NCBI GenBank assembly: GCA_033675545.1
Contig: JAWDGP010001389.1
Span: 673,501-737,500 of the forward strand
Direction: 5' to 3'
DNA length: 64,000 nucleotides
DNA from: Elysia crispata
Taxonomy: Eukaryota; Mollusca; Gastropoda; Plakobranchidae
Every line of letters begins with the position of its first letter. The first letter of the stretch is position 1. A program made the position numbers and the translations under genes. The notes below the pieces were generated by a model. It did no database searches. It saw only the letters and a list, made by a program, of their open reading frames with translations, and had not been told where the DNA came from. This document shows, piece after piece, positions 21,501 to 31,200 of the stretch.

Positions 21501-22225
21501 ATTGGTTGATTGAACAATGCCAACCTATTCCATCTCTCCCAGCTGTAGGGCTAGGACTAGGACAATTGGCATTATTATTGACCTTCATTTTGTGCAAATA
21601 AAAATCCTAAGCAAGAAAATGTAGAATACACATCATCTTAATCCAACAGCAAGAGAGGCTTGGCATCAGAACAAGATTGATTTCTCACTACCAGTTCTCT
21701 AATAAAAATGAAACGAAGTGAAAAAAAAAATAAAAACTTGATACCACTGTTAGAAACAAAACATTAGAAAGAAGCCCGCTCTCAAATTGATAATTAAATT
21801 AACCGAACAATAGTGAAGAGTAAAAATCAATGTACGTACTGAAACAGGCTACAATAAAAACAAAGAAAGGGAAAAATCTTAAAATTCGAATAGCAAAAAC
21901 GAAAACAAACACAAAATTAATAGTCTGCTTATACTGTGGCATGGTATAAATATGGACTGAATTTTTCTTCTTTCTTTATTACGGGAGATGATTTACTTAC
22001 CTCGATGTTATTAGTTATGTCCCTTGAAGATCGAGTTAAGCAGTGTTGACTATTGGTTTTAATCATGGTGATTCTTGCCATTACAACTTAATCATAATTT
22101 CTAGTTCAATGAAAAAAAAAAAAAAATAATAATAATAATAATAAAATCTAGATCTAGATCTAGTGCTCATGAGTTAGCCAGGATGTACAAACCTTTGCTT
22201 TTGCCATTCTTTTCTTTCGAGCCAT
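1..22225 (-). CDS. NSUN2: NSUN2, RNA cytosine-C5 methyltransferase (3' end beyond left edge)
   Basis: NSUN2 is an S-adenosylmethionine-dependent methyltransferase that makes 5-methylcytosine in tRNAs (positions 34 and 48-50 in animals) and some other RNAs, mainly in the nucleus. Fourteen coding exons join in frame: 22225-22193, 19883-19788, 10160-10066, 9583-9479, 9163-9058, 7251-7180, 6348-6273, 5651-5500, 5176-5121, 3677-3603, 3385-3181, 2440-2313, 383-274, 79-<1. They give about 462 residues; the human protein has 767, so the C-terminal third is missing off the edge. Visible motifs: SAM-binding ILDMCASPGSK (170-180; Ser176 where the human protein has Ala), NDSDNKR (205-211), VNHD (230-233), DRILCDVPCSGDGT with catalytic Cys263, and VYSTCSLNP with catalytic Cys313. 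The 50-residue cysteine spacing equals that of the human enzyme. The N-terminal ATG is the only one in frame with a donor joining exon 2. Intron 2 is 9.6 kb and holds an 8-kb satellite. Identity is certain; exon 1 and exon 14 are the least certain parts. Confidence 0.95.
274..383 (-). CDS. NSUN2: NSUN2 exon 13
   Basis: Residues 400-437, acceptor TCCTCAG, phase 2 to 1, donor GTAAGTGG. IRILPHHQDSGGFFVAVLEK is the conserved end of the methyltransferase fold; a charged KEEREEMKE stretch follows. Confidence 0.95.
438..462. repeat. Perfect 25-bp palindrome
   Basis: Two 12-bp arms, CTATGTAGAGTG and its reverse complement, flank a single T at 450. The same arm recurs in the cluster at 1867-1982. Confidence 0.9.
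1867..1982. repeat. Cluster of inverted TATGTAGAGTG/CACTCTACATA-type repeats
   Basis: Several imperfect, back-to-back copies of an arm related to CTATGTAGAGTG alternate with its complement, at a period of roughly 30 bp. The same motif forms the palindrome at 438-462. It could be a tandem palindromic satellite fragment or a foldback element end. Confidence 0.75.
2313..2440 (-). CDS. NSUN2: NSUN2 exon 12
   Basis: Residues 358-400, acceptor TTCACAG, phase 0 to 2, donor GTATCA. It starts VMTKAGEWLDG and ends in HLER plus the split Cys400, matching the human HLERC segment. Confidence 0.92.
3181..3385 (-). CDS. NSUN2: NSUN2 exon 11 (motif VI, nucleophilic cysteine)
   Basis: Residues 289-357, phase 2 to 0, donor GTGAGT. 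GGRLVYSTCSLNPAEDEAVV holds Cys313, the nucleophile that attacks cytosine C6, and is followed by LLPGLKFTRGLSHWR. Confidence 0.97.
3603..3677 (-). CDS. NSUN2: NSUN2 exon 10
   Basis: Residues 264-289, phase 2 to 2, donor GTCAGT. SGDGTMRKNFDVWTKW continues motif IV and is close to the human sequence. Confidence 0.95.
5121..5176 (-). CDS. NSUN2: NSUN2 exon 9 (motif IV, first catalytic cysteine)
   Basis: Residues 246-264, phase 0 to 2. It encodes FDRILCDVPC with Cys263, the family's motif IV cysteine that releases the product. The following Ser264 codon is split by the intron. Confidence 0.95.
5500..5651 (-). CDS. NSUN2: NSUN2 exon 8
   Basis: Residues 195-245, phase 1 to 0, donor GTGAGT. It contains GYVIANDSDNKRCYLMVHQ and CCIIVNHD: the acidic SAM-ribose contact region and the family's NHD motif. 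Confidence 0.96.
6273..6348 (-). CDS. NSUN2: NSUN2 exon 7 (SAM-binding motif)
   Basis: Residues 170-195, phase 0 to 1, donor GTATGT. It encodes ILDMCASPGSKTAQLIEYL, the glycine-containing SAM-binding loop. On the sense strand a long (CT)n microsatellite sits about 70-170 nt upstream of its acceptor. Confidence 0.96.
6421..6517. repeat. (GA)n microsatellite
   Basis: About 40 uninterrupted GA dinucleotides (6421-6500), then an imperfect tail. On the NSUN2 sense strand this reads (CT)n and lies upstream of the exon 7 acceptor, joined to further pyrimidine-rich sequence down to 6349. Confidence 0.95.
7180..7251 (-). CDS. NSUN2: NSUN2 exon 6
   Basis: 24 codons (146-169), phase 0 to 0. SRQEAVSMIPPLVLDIKSHH is nearly identical to the family signature just before the SAM-binding motif. 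Confidence 0.96.
7309..7336 (+). repeat. Left terminal inverted repeat of the pogo-like element
   Basis: Begins ACCGTATTCCCTCC and ends TAGTAGCGCC. It pairs with 8386-8412 with a few mismatches. Confidence 0.8.
7557..8113 (-). pseudogene. Pogo-like transposase remnant (N-terminal DNA-binding part plus acidic C-tail)
   Basis: The reading starts at 8113 with MSTTKRSFDTAFKLKVLKAA and continues through AKLFNVNRRRVQEWCAQKEK, a Psq/BrkDBD-type helix-turn-helix like those of pogo transposases. A frameshift near 7985 moves the frame to SGRPSDAKRRRLQGGGRK and AVLHWLQERREAG, a CENP-B-like second DNA-binding segment. A second frame change joins directly to VRKSFKKCGISCSLGG and the acidic tail EDDDGDFEGF, typical of the C-terminus of such transposases. 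About 1 kb that should encode the DDE catalytic domain is absent, so no active enzyme can be made. Confidence 0.8.
8386..8412 (-). repeat. Right terminal inverted repeat of the pogo-like element
   Basis: On the minus strand it begins ACCGTATTCGCTCC and continues to TAGTAGCGCC, matching the left end. Confidence 0.8.
9058..9163 (-). CDS. NSUN2: NSUN2 exon 5
   Basis: Residues 110-145, phase 2 to 0, donor GTAAGTG. It contains WYPNELGWQLDLSRKIVR and FLVAETEC, matching the family's WYPEELAW and FLVSETE segments. Confidence 0.93.
9479..9583 (-). CDS. NSUN2: NSUN2 exon 4
   Basis: Residues 75-110, acceptor TTTCAAG, phase 2 to 2. It reads AQAEELLNTIKGKFF, then PPPKNLTW. Two nearer AG dinucleotides would shift the frame, so the upstream AG after 9583 is the acceptor. 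Confidence 0.9.
10066..10160 (-). CDS. NSUN2: NSUN2 exon 3
   Basis: Residues 44-75, phase 0 to 2, donor GTAAG. It contains IIPEAEWDEF and LPVTFRISGHR, the conserved family segment (human IVPEGEW and LPATLRITGYK). It is the first exon downstream of the 8-kb satellite in the direction of transcription. Confidence 0.93.
11131..11520. repeat. Satellite sub-block rich in the T20 variant
   Basis: Units here are dominated by the TCT form at positions 8-10 with GAGTTTGAAGAG in the second half, often alternating with GAGGTTGAAGAG. The ATG-containing CAT form and the TTAAAG form first appear at 11521. Confidence 0.85.
12241..13410. repeat. Higher-order block, copy 1
   Basis: Rare unit variants at 12361 (GGCTTGG), 12691 (CGGTTGG), 12721 (AGATTGG), 12781 (GAATTGG), 13081 (AGGTTGG) and 13231 (GGCCT) recur in the same order exactly 2,310 bp downstream. 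Copy 1 also has private changes, such as AAGACTGAG at 12761. Confidence 0.92.
14551..15720. repeat. Higher-order block, copy 2
   Basis: The matching rare variants lie at 14671, 15001, 15031, 15091, 15391 and 15541, each 2,310 bp (77 units) after its partner in copy 1. Collinearity breaks after about 15720. Confidence 0.92.
15841..16700. repeat. Higher-order block, partial third copy
   Basis: The unit series at 15841-16020 is the same as at 12541-12720 and 14851-15030, including the CGGTTGG unit at 15991. Later units follow copy 1 at a slightly different offset (3,240 instead of 3,300 bp), so units were lost or gained after duplication. Confidence 0.75.
16681..18120. repeat. Homogenised satellite stretches of CAT/TTAAAG units
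   Basis: Two runs, about 16681-17130 and 17671-18120, consist almost only of one unit type (GGATTGGCAT with TTAAAGGGAG), broken at intervals by a TTGAAGAGAG unit. This uniformity points to recent local amplification. Confidence 0.85.
19788..19883 (-). CDS. NSUN2: NSUN2 exon 2
   Basis: 32 codons (residues 12-43), acceptor TCCTCAG, donor GTAAG, phase 0 to 0. It ends in LAARNNELYIKYYK, matching the family's N-terminal segment in which an Asn and a paired aromatic precede the first helix. Confidence 0.88.
19884..22192 (-). other. NSUN2 intron 1
   Basis: 2.3-kb intron holding a GT/G-rich tract near 20789-20840 and a tandem repeat with a period of about 138 bp (20880-21595). The remainder, including A/T-rich 21600-22150, shows nothing that I recognise. 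Confidence 0.75.
20880..21595. repeat. Tandem repeat, about 138-bp period, about 5 imperfect units
   Basis: The motif GTGTTTGTAGGCTAGA, or a one-base variant, starts at 21047, 21185, 21323 and 21463, spaced 138, 138 and 140 bp. Between these lie matching segments (CTGTCTCCTC, GATTGAACA, GGCTGTAGGGTTAGAC). A more diverged unit precedes them from about 20880. Confidence 0.88.
22193..22225 (-). CDS. NSUN2: NSUN2 exon 1 (start codon)
   Basis: ATG at 22225-22223 opens an 11-codon basic leader, MARKKRMAKAK, ending in phase 0 at a GTTTGT donor. Short basic N-termini are common in this family. No transcript evidence is available, so an upstream or alternative first exon is possible. Confidence 0.72.
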
Positions 22226-24220
22226 GCTTTGCAATTATAAAAAATTTACTTTAATCTAGATGCCTGGATCGAGCAAGGCGTAGATTCTGGATCTGAGATC
22301 TTAATCTAATATTTATTCAATGTAGATCAAGTAGGACTCTGTGGGTGCCTATTTGATTAATAAAACAACACGATTTCAATTACAGTTCACCGCTAAGCAT
22401 TGAGCAGAATGATGAAGACGACGGCATCGTGAGCTTAGATCTAGTCTAGACTACAGCAGTCTAAAAAATCATCTCTTTAGTAGCCGGCCACTGCTAGAGC
22501 TATACGTTATAATTATGTAAATAAAATAAATTCATATCAATGTTCATTGGAGGTTAGAGGAGTGTTATTCACCAACTTTCCAAATTTTAAGGTTATTCAT
22601 TTATACAAGCTTTGCCTTTTTTTTTTCAGTTTAAACTGAAATATATATTTCATAGACGCATATATTTATTGAATTTATTTTATGCATAAATGTTTATAAA
22701 TGAATGCATAAATCCAAATCACATTGTATTTTCTACACGTTTCAAGCTATTCCACTACCATTAGCCGAATTAATTTGTTTTAGGTGAGTTATTTGTATTT
22801 TGTTTCTGGGTTACTTTTCCAAGCTATGTAAAACGCTTGTTAATGCAAATTTTTTGCTCTTGAAATTTGTTCTGTAAAGCAATTTCAGCTTCTTCAAAGA
22901 AACATACCCAATTAAAAAAAAATCCATAATCATTGAACCCAATATTCTTTTATTTTATGAGTTTTCTTAGAACTCAAATCAAAATATGAAAGATATATGT
23001 TGGCCTATTTTCCTTAAAGAAGAGGCAAGGTAGCCTCCAAATTCAGGGCACCCAGGCTCTAGACTTGGCGGTCTACAAAGTTACAAATGTAAAGTGTGTT
23101 TACATCATTAAGTGGGTATACTTGGATAAAGATTACCGAACCCTGACCCTAAATTGATTCTAGATCTAGATTAATCAAGACACATTTAGGCTCTTAAAAA
23201 AATTCCCACACAATAGTCAGAAGATTAGCATCATAGCTTCAACTGTAGGCCAACCCTAACATAAACCCAAACCCACAACTGCATCTTTTTTTCTATCGAT
23301 CCTATATCTATAAATTAAAACATGAATTTCTGATTTTTCAAAACACAGATAGACCAATACGTTCAGCACTTTACTTTTTTTTTTTTGGGGGGGGGGGGGG
23401 TGTTGATGAGTTCTAGAGGGCACCTAGACTTGAGGCTAGGTAGCCTCTAAGAGTAAGAAGAGGGGACCTAGTAGAAGAGCCTGTCTTCAATCAAATAAAG
23501 CTGATCTTGAAAAACATCAGTAGGAAAAAAAAGGCTGGGGAGGGGGGGAAGCTGAAATTTTAAACTATTGAGTAATAGATCTTGATCTTGTAAAATAATT
23601 TTCAAGACTCCAAAATCAGTCCAAGAGGATGAATAAAAAAAAAAATGAACTCCTGCACTGTTAATTCCAAACACATGTGATAAGATAAATGTCTTAAATA
23701 CAAGTCCAGAGTTATTACATGACTCCACAACACAGAAATGAAGAAAATGAATCACTTGTCAAGATGCATTGTTTATTTCAGAGACATGTATTAATTAAAT
23801 AGAGCAAACAGTTCATATGATCTGATAGTGCCATTTTTAGCTTATGAACCATAAAAACATTTAAGACCATAAGGCCTCTCACTGAGAAAATAAATCTGCA
23901 TGATTTGAACAGCACAAACCAAAGTTTCATAGTCATAACAATCCTTATGCAGAGGCATATCATACACCACATGTAAAGTCCAGCTAACTAGTGTTCAACC
24001 CCTGTAATAGCTGTATACAACAATCTCTCTCTCACTCCCTCTATGCATTGCATAAATGTACAATAAATTTCCAATCACCATCACTTCATACACAGATAAG
24101 GAAACTATAAAATCATAAAATTTTGATTATGTCAGTTACATAATCCACCCTCTTTCTCTTTTCAATGTATGCCAAGAACAGTAATTCGAGACAAATTATT
24201 ATAATTTTATTATATATAAA

Positions 24221-24251
<31 letters not shown>

Positions 24252-25054
24252 ACCAAAAAAAAACCCACACTACTCTCTATGTACTTCTATGAAATTTGGG
24301 CGAGTTTTACCCTAAAAAAACTTTAAACAAAAAGTGGATTGTTATTGTTCAGAATTTTATTTTTAATTGAAATATGTTTAAAAATCAACATAAAAATACT
24401 AGATACTCAAATAAAATTAACAAAAGAACATCAACCTTCCAAAGAACAATGTTCCAGGTATTATTTTCTTACTAGCTGACATAATCAAACAGAGGAAAAT
24501 AAATAAAAAAAAAAAGAATTAAAAAAGATATATAAGTAATAACATAAAAGATGCATTTCTCATTTCAAAACAATCATTAAACACTAAAGTGGTTTCTAGT
24601 ATCTGCGCCTGTTCATGCAACGTAAAGATTAAACAATTCTCCCGTTCATTCCCTACGACTTATAATAAAGCAGCTCTAACCATATTTAGAACTTGACGTC
24701 AGAACCACCCATCAAAAAAATTTCTATAATTTTTCCCACCAAAAAGAAAATGCTACCAATTCCCAATATTTCAGGAGCAACAAAGCACAAAATTCTGGAA
24801 TCCACATCACTCTTCACACAATAATGACATTCAATTAAAAAGATTTCTCCTATCACATGCCTTACACTCTTGCAACTGCCAATCTTTAATATTTTTTTTT
24901 TTTGCAAAAGCGGAAAAAATGTTAGTTACCCTTGTTTCTCGATATCCAACCTCTCATTCAATGATTTGTTTATACATGCCTTTCAATACAGTCGAGCCCC
25001 TTCACCATTCTAACATGCACACACATACTCAAAGAGACAAACAGAAAACAAACA
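22226..25054. other. Intergenic region between EIF2S2 and NSUN2
   Basis: About 2.8 kb that must contain the EIF2S2 3' UTR and the NSUN2 promoter and 5' UTR. AATAAA poly(A) signal candidates on the minus strand lie at 24361-24356 and 24211-24206. There is a run of about 21 C at 24221-24241 and a G run near 23388-23400. A CRE-like palindrome TGACGTCA lies at 24694-24701. I see no third gene. Confidence 0.65.
24221..24241. repeat. Poly(C) homopolymer, about 21 bases
   Basis: An uninterrupted C run followed directly by A-rich sequence. Its length is likely uncertain because such runs are error-prone in sequencing. Confidence 0.9.
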
Positions 25055-25230
25055 CTAGGCCGTCTTTGCCCTGATAGCTGCTCTTTTGCTTGTGACAGCC
25101 TGGAAACCAGCCTTGATACCTGCCACAGAACATCTGCTTCCACATGTCTCACATTGCAGGAAAAACAAACGTCCTTCTTTCTGGAGCAATGTGTCTCGAG
25201 ATCTGCACGTGTGACATGTGACATACTCCT
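25055..25230 (-). CDS. EIF2S2: EIF2S2 exon 9 (zinc finger and stop)
   Basis: Residues 272-329 and TAG at 25057-25055. YVTCHTC and FFLQCETC supply the four zinc ligands; it ends [17 protein letters not shown]. Confidence 0.97.
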
Positions 25231-28200
25231 CTGCAATAAAAAAAAAATTCATTTCATTGACAGTAGAAAACAGGCATTCTTTAATATTTCCCAAGTTTGA
25301 CATTGAGAAATAAACAATTTACTATAATTATGTTGTGCACTAAATCTTTACAATAAAATGTATAAGAGAAACAGAGACTCACTTATGTCTTGAATGCCTG
25401 ATAAGTAATCAGAGCTTTAAGGCAAGGATATATTGAAAGCCTAACTTTGATGTGCTTGTGTTAATTTTCAAATGATCAAATAAATTATGATTTTGGATGT
25501 TAAACCTATATAACCAGAGTATAAGAGCAGAAAACTATAGGAACTAGAAATAAGATTAACAGACATACCCTTAAGCTCTCTCAACTAGTAAGTGGAAAGA
25601 AGTCTTTGACTTCTTGAAAAAATAAGTGAGACTGATGCTATATATTCACAAGATACAGCAATATTCATCAGCCATAAAAATTATGGAAGATTCAGATTTC
25701 TTTGGTCTCTTCCAAGATTAACACTTTAAGGATAAGACCAACATTGATACGTAAAACACGGACAGAATGAACCGGGTAAGATTTTAAAGTAACATGACCA
25801 TGCTTATCGAACCATCCTTCAACTAGACTTGACTGGTCTTAAATGATCTCACTTAAACTGCTGTGGAGATTAAGAGAGTCCTCTTTGTATATATATATAT
25901 AGCAGATAAAAAAAAATTTCAGGTGACTAAGACTTGAAAGTTAGCGTGGCAAACGAATGAGGTTGTTTAAAGTCAGTAGGCCTACCCATGCATAGAAGAA
26001 TCACAAATTTAACTAAATCATGAGATACCAAAACACATACAAACTCCTGTTTTGATTAAAAAAATCTGTTCAAGATACGCTGTTCTTATTTCCTACATTT
26101 CATACAACGGAGTCCACTTAACTCAGATTTAGATAAGTTGAGTTTACTTTTACCTAAGAAATTACTTTTCATTTAAGGCCCCTAAATAATTTCTTTTAAT
26201 TTGAAGGAACATAATTTCACTTCAATAAACTACGCCTTTGGTCCTATTAACTTAAAAAAAACAATTCATTTCAATGCTATGCTCCTCAGTGGATCTTAAC
26301 CTTTATATGTCTCCTCAGCTACTTCTGTAGACAGGGGAATGGGTGCAATATGGGTGTGGTGCTGATAGCCACATTAGAATAAAATTTTTTTCAATTTTAC
26401 TGCAGAGAGACTGGCCAGTGATATAATTTCAGATATATTGAGAAATGAGAAGATTGGCATTCATCTCCATAAAATCATTGGCTATAACCTATCTATAACC
26501 ATCAAATAAGAAAGCCAGGTGGAGAGTTAGATGTGAGATAGGTGTACCTAGTATACATCTAACATCAAGTTTATAAAACTGGCAGGTCTCTGTACAAATC
26601 TACCTTTGATTGAACAGTATTTGGGATCTCATTAATCCTCCACCCCCAAGGTATTTGTAATACATAAATTTTTATGGCCAAAAAAACCCCCCGAAAAAAC
26701 CAGAGCTATGCTGACTGCGTGATAGCTACACAACATTTTAGGTTACTCTAAGAGAAGATCAAAAACATACATAAGGTGCTAGAAAATGGACTAACAATAG
26801 AGACAAAGCCAAATCGACTCTATGTATTTAATTCATAGGTGCCAAATGGCTATGAAACAACTGTCTGAACACAGAGTCTAGGCTTGCAACATAAAACTTT
26901 TCTCAAAGTTACATCAAGAGTAAAAGAAAAGTGAAGGTAAGAAAATGTATTTTGTTTAAACAGAAAAAACTCAGTAAAAAACAAAAACCAGGGATTGCTT
27001 AGCCTTTTCCAATAGGCTGTCTCTAAATCGTAAAGTTAGTTGAATACCTAATATTCTTTCTTTACATAGCATTTCTTTTCTCATTGGAATAAAGAGGGGA
27101 AAACAAGATTATTTAATTTTTTTTTTTTTCGAGGATATAGAATGACGTAAAAATTTTATTATTCTGCTAAAATAGTCATATCGTCAGTGTTCATTTATCT
27201 CGTGTGTATGTGCCTGGCTACTAGTGTTAGTATCCCTATCAATCACTTACTGATGTATCTCCTGAGGACATTTTCTATCTGCTTTTGTGTGTATTTGCCT
27301 CTGATAATAAGCTGGTTGTTTCCATCAACAGAGCCACTGAAAATAAAAAGGAAGGAGAAACATCATTAAGACTTTGAGCTGAGTATGATCAAAATCAATT
27401 AGGTCTAAAAATTCTCACAAAGCTTCATCTGGCTTGTAAAAAAAATACTCTAACATTTCGATCTAGATTTTTAATTTGGTCTACTTGCTTTGGAATGAAA
27501 ATCACCTACTATAATTATAGTCTCATGCTCAGTTTCGATGATAAGAGCTAGATCCACTTTGGATTTCCCATCGATTTCAATACATGTAATTGACTAGATT
27601 TAGATGATTTATCTAGACCCCCCTCCAAATGTCTAGTCGTATTAACTATTATCAAATGAAGAATTAAGAATGATCCTTTGTTGGAAATAACTGCAAGAGA
27701 AAAAGTTTTTCGGACGAATGTTCATTAAAATATACAACTCCATGACATTGTTTCAACTACAATATAAATCTTGATAGGACCTACTGGAATTCAAAACATA
27801 AATAATAATAATAATACCCCATATCGACTAATCAATCGATATATTAAACCAGTTTTACTCTTTCGCACGGGTTGATACTCCATGACGAAAAAATATTGTA
27901 CTAGCAGAATTATACTTTCACTATTTCACTTTCCGTAAAATTTTACATATGCTCAACCTTACAGATAAAAGTTTCCATCTGGCACAAGGATACCATTTAC
28001 TGAGGAGCATATGCATGCCCCTTCCAAATAGACGGAATTCCGTAAATTTTCAAAAAATTCTCTTTCCTAGCTTTTACTTGATGGAAAAAAAAAATTGAAC
28101 AAAAAAAAAACAAAACAAAAAAACATTCAGATAAATTTGTGCCTTATATTGATATGTTATGAATAAGCTACAAACAACATTTTTTTGTCAATCTAGAGCA

Positions 28201-31200
28201 ACTAAACATAAAGCTTTAGCATCCCATAAAGAAATATGCTCATGGTTTTGATATGAAATCCCAAAAATCAAGACCCTCTCACTCCCTTCTTCGATTTAAG
28301 GCTCTATATTTTCTCTTCCAGAAACACCAAAAAAAATAATCTGCATGCCCAAAGCCTTGTTGCATTATCTACAGTAGCAGAGGCAAATAATTACAAAAAA
28401 AATTCTTAATATTTACTCCGCCTTTTAGCATACACTAGAGCTTTGTTAGTGGCCAATTCATTGAGTCACCAGTTAGAAAAAGACAGGTGGAATCAAAATA
28501 ATGAAAAAGAAAATTGACTCGCAGAGAGATTGAGGGTAAAAAGGTAATGTAAAGGAACAGACAATGAGAAGCACTTAAAGAAATCCTCCAATGAACAATA
28601 GCCCAGCAAATGTTTTCAATTTCATGTACAAAGGAATAAGTGTACCTCGTTCCCAATTCAGCTAAAAGGAAAGCAAGCACATGCTTCGGTTGTCTGTGTA
28701 ACCTAAAGACAAGAAAAAAGCAATCACATATTTTTAAGATGAAATAATGCATTAAAAAAACAAACAAATCAAGACCACAAAATTCACAGAAAAGGAGTAT
28801 AATGCATAAACCCATCTTTAAAAAAAATGCTGTCATATGGAAAACACTCGAAGAAAAAAAGCAACAGAAAAAAAAAAAACCTATTCAAATTGGATAAACA
28901 GAGGCTCATTAGATCAGTTTGATCAATTTTTACCTGACATATAAATTTAACCTAAACAGTAACATATGGTGTTATTTCCTGTTTAAATAAAACAAATAAT
29001 TAGCTCACTTACAATCTGCATATATCTGCAAAGTTTGCAAAGGATGTTTTCCTTGTTCCGACTCGCAAAACTTGTGGAGGCCTCATCACAAATTTTTTCT
29101 TCTCCCCAGCAACCAAGTCAGGATTCTTCTCCCTCATTATGTCAAACACTCTTTTCAACAACTGGGCACCAAAAATTAAAGAAAATAAACACTTAATCAA
29201 AAGCTAAAAAAATACAAAATATTAGGATCATGCAAGATAAGAATGATGCAATTGCACAAATGACATCTAGGCTTTCATAAGACCTTAGATACAATACCTT
29301 TTATATTTTACCCACAGCATAAAAAAGTCTTGAATCCTTTCACTAAAAAAATAATTAGAATTCAATAAACCATGTAAGACATAGATAAGGGGGTAATAGC
29401 AAAATACTCAATACCACAGCAATAGACTTTATAGATCTTGACTGCATTCATTCTGTTGCATTGTGTTTGTATGGAATAAAAGCCAAACCAAATGGAAATA
29501 ATCTTAAGACAGGTTGGAAAAAAATTGAGCTTTATTATCTCTTTCTTTTCACATGCATTATCGTTAATTTAAGATAACTTAATTACTGTTTGCTGTGTTC
29601 ATGCATGAAAAGTTAAGACCAAAGGACAGTTTGAATGAATTTTCCTTCTTGCTTTCCCCTCTCAAAATTTCATCAAATGTGATCTTGAAATATATAGGCT
29701 GCCCAAAAATCTGATTTTAGGATGAATGTCACAGTTTTGGAGCACACACATAAGAAAAGATGAGCCATGACCCACCTCATCATAAGTGTAGTCCCTGTCT
29801 GATCCAATCCAAGCATTGTGAGCTCCAACACTGTCAACTTGGTCATCTGAAACAAAGAGCTTTAACATATAGCTATTGATGCTTTGCTACGAGAGAATTT
29901 ACCGTCTACCCAAATATTAAACCTGATGAGGTTCCTTCCCATTAGTATTTTGCATAACTTATCTCAACTTGCAGATCCAATGAGAAATTTGAAGTTCTTA
30001 TCTGCCTGACCTAACCTAAGAGTTATATCATATCAAGGCATTTCTCACTCATGTGCAGATTGTTTTTAATTAGATCAAACAAAAGACTAATTATATTTAC
30101 AAGTAAAATTTGTTTTCTAAATAGATGCTTACCAGAGGCAATGAAAGCCCAGCACCTCACAAGCAAAACATAGAACCAATAAGCACTGTACTCTACTACA
30201 ACTCTAATCTATGCTACCAGCAGCTCAGATGTGCCCACTTAAACACATAAAATTAATGTAGAACCCCAGCTCTTAATATTTACCAATATCATCCGCTGGA
30301 GCATCATCTATGGCATCAAGATTCACAGGTTTTCTCTTCTTTTTCTTCATATTACTAAAGTTAAGATCATCCACACTGAATTCCTCTGTTGTGTTAGATT
30401 GCGTTGTTTCTGTGTCCGCAGTGTCCTAGACAGAAAAAAACATTGATATTCTTAGTGATACTACATGAGCCACTGCAATTAAATGAATAAATAACATATT
30501 TTCTTTATTCAATATACCTTGCAAAAAAAAATTTTTTTTTTTCAATACATGACGAATTTCTTAAATATTGAAGTTTCTTTTTCAAGGAAAGGCTTCCTCT
30601 TGTATTTTTTCCCCAGTGGAAGCAAGTCTGCAACTAATATTTGGATGAAACTGAAAACACAATAATTGCAACTGGATAAATACCAAAGATTTAAAGCAGT
30701 TTAGAAAAAAATACCAAAAGGACTTCCAACACGAATTTATATTGTTAGCCAATTCATATTTGACCTAGAATTCTTGAAAACTTCTGAGACAAAATCAGCA
30801 AAACTTGTGAGATAGTGAGACTAACCGGCAATGCATCGCCCAATTCATCCAAATCCAGTGGCTTCTTTTTCTTCTTCTTCTTTTTCATATTTGAAAAATC
30901 CATGGAAAAGTCTGCAATGGAAAATTGATAACACGAAAATTGCTAAAATTTAAATGACAAGTTATTTTTTTAATTCTCTAAGTCTTGAAATGTTTCTTGT
31001 TACCAATAGTTTCTTTTTTTAACTGAAATCGGCATTATCCTTGCCCTGTTTATCTTCTATAAAATACTGGCAAGGATTCTCATGGAACATGGCTGATAGA
31101 TTTGCTCCTGATCACTTTTTGAAAAGAATGACATTCAAATATAAAAAAAATCTTTGTGGTCTTAATGGCATTCTCTTGTGATACTTAAATGTTTAGAACT

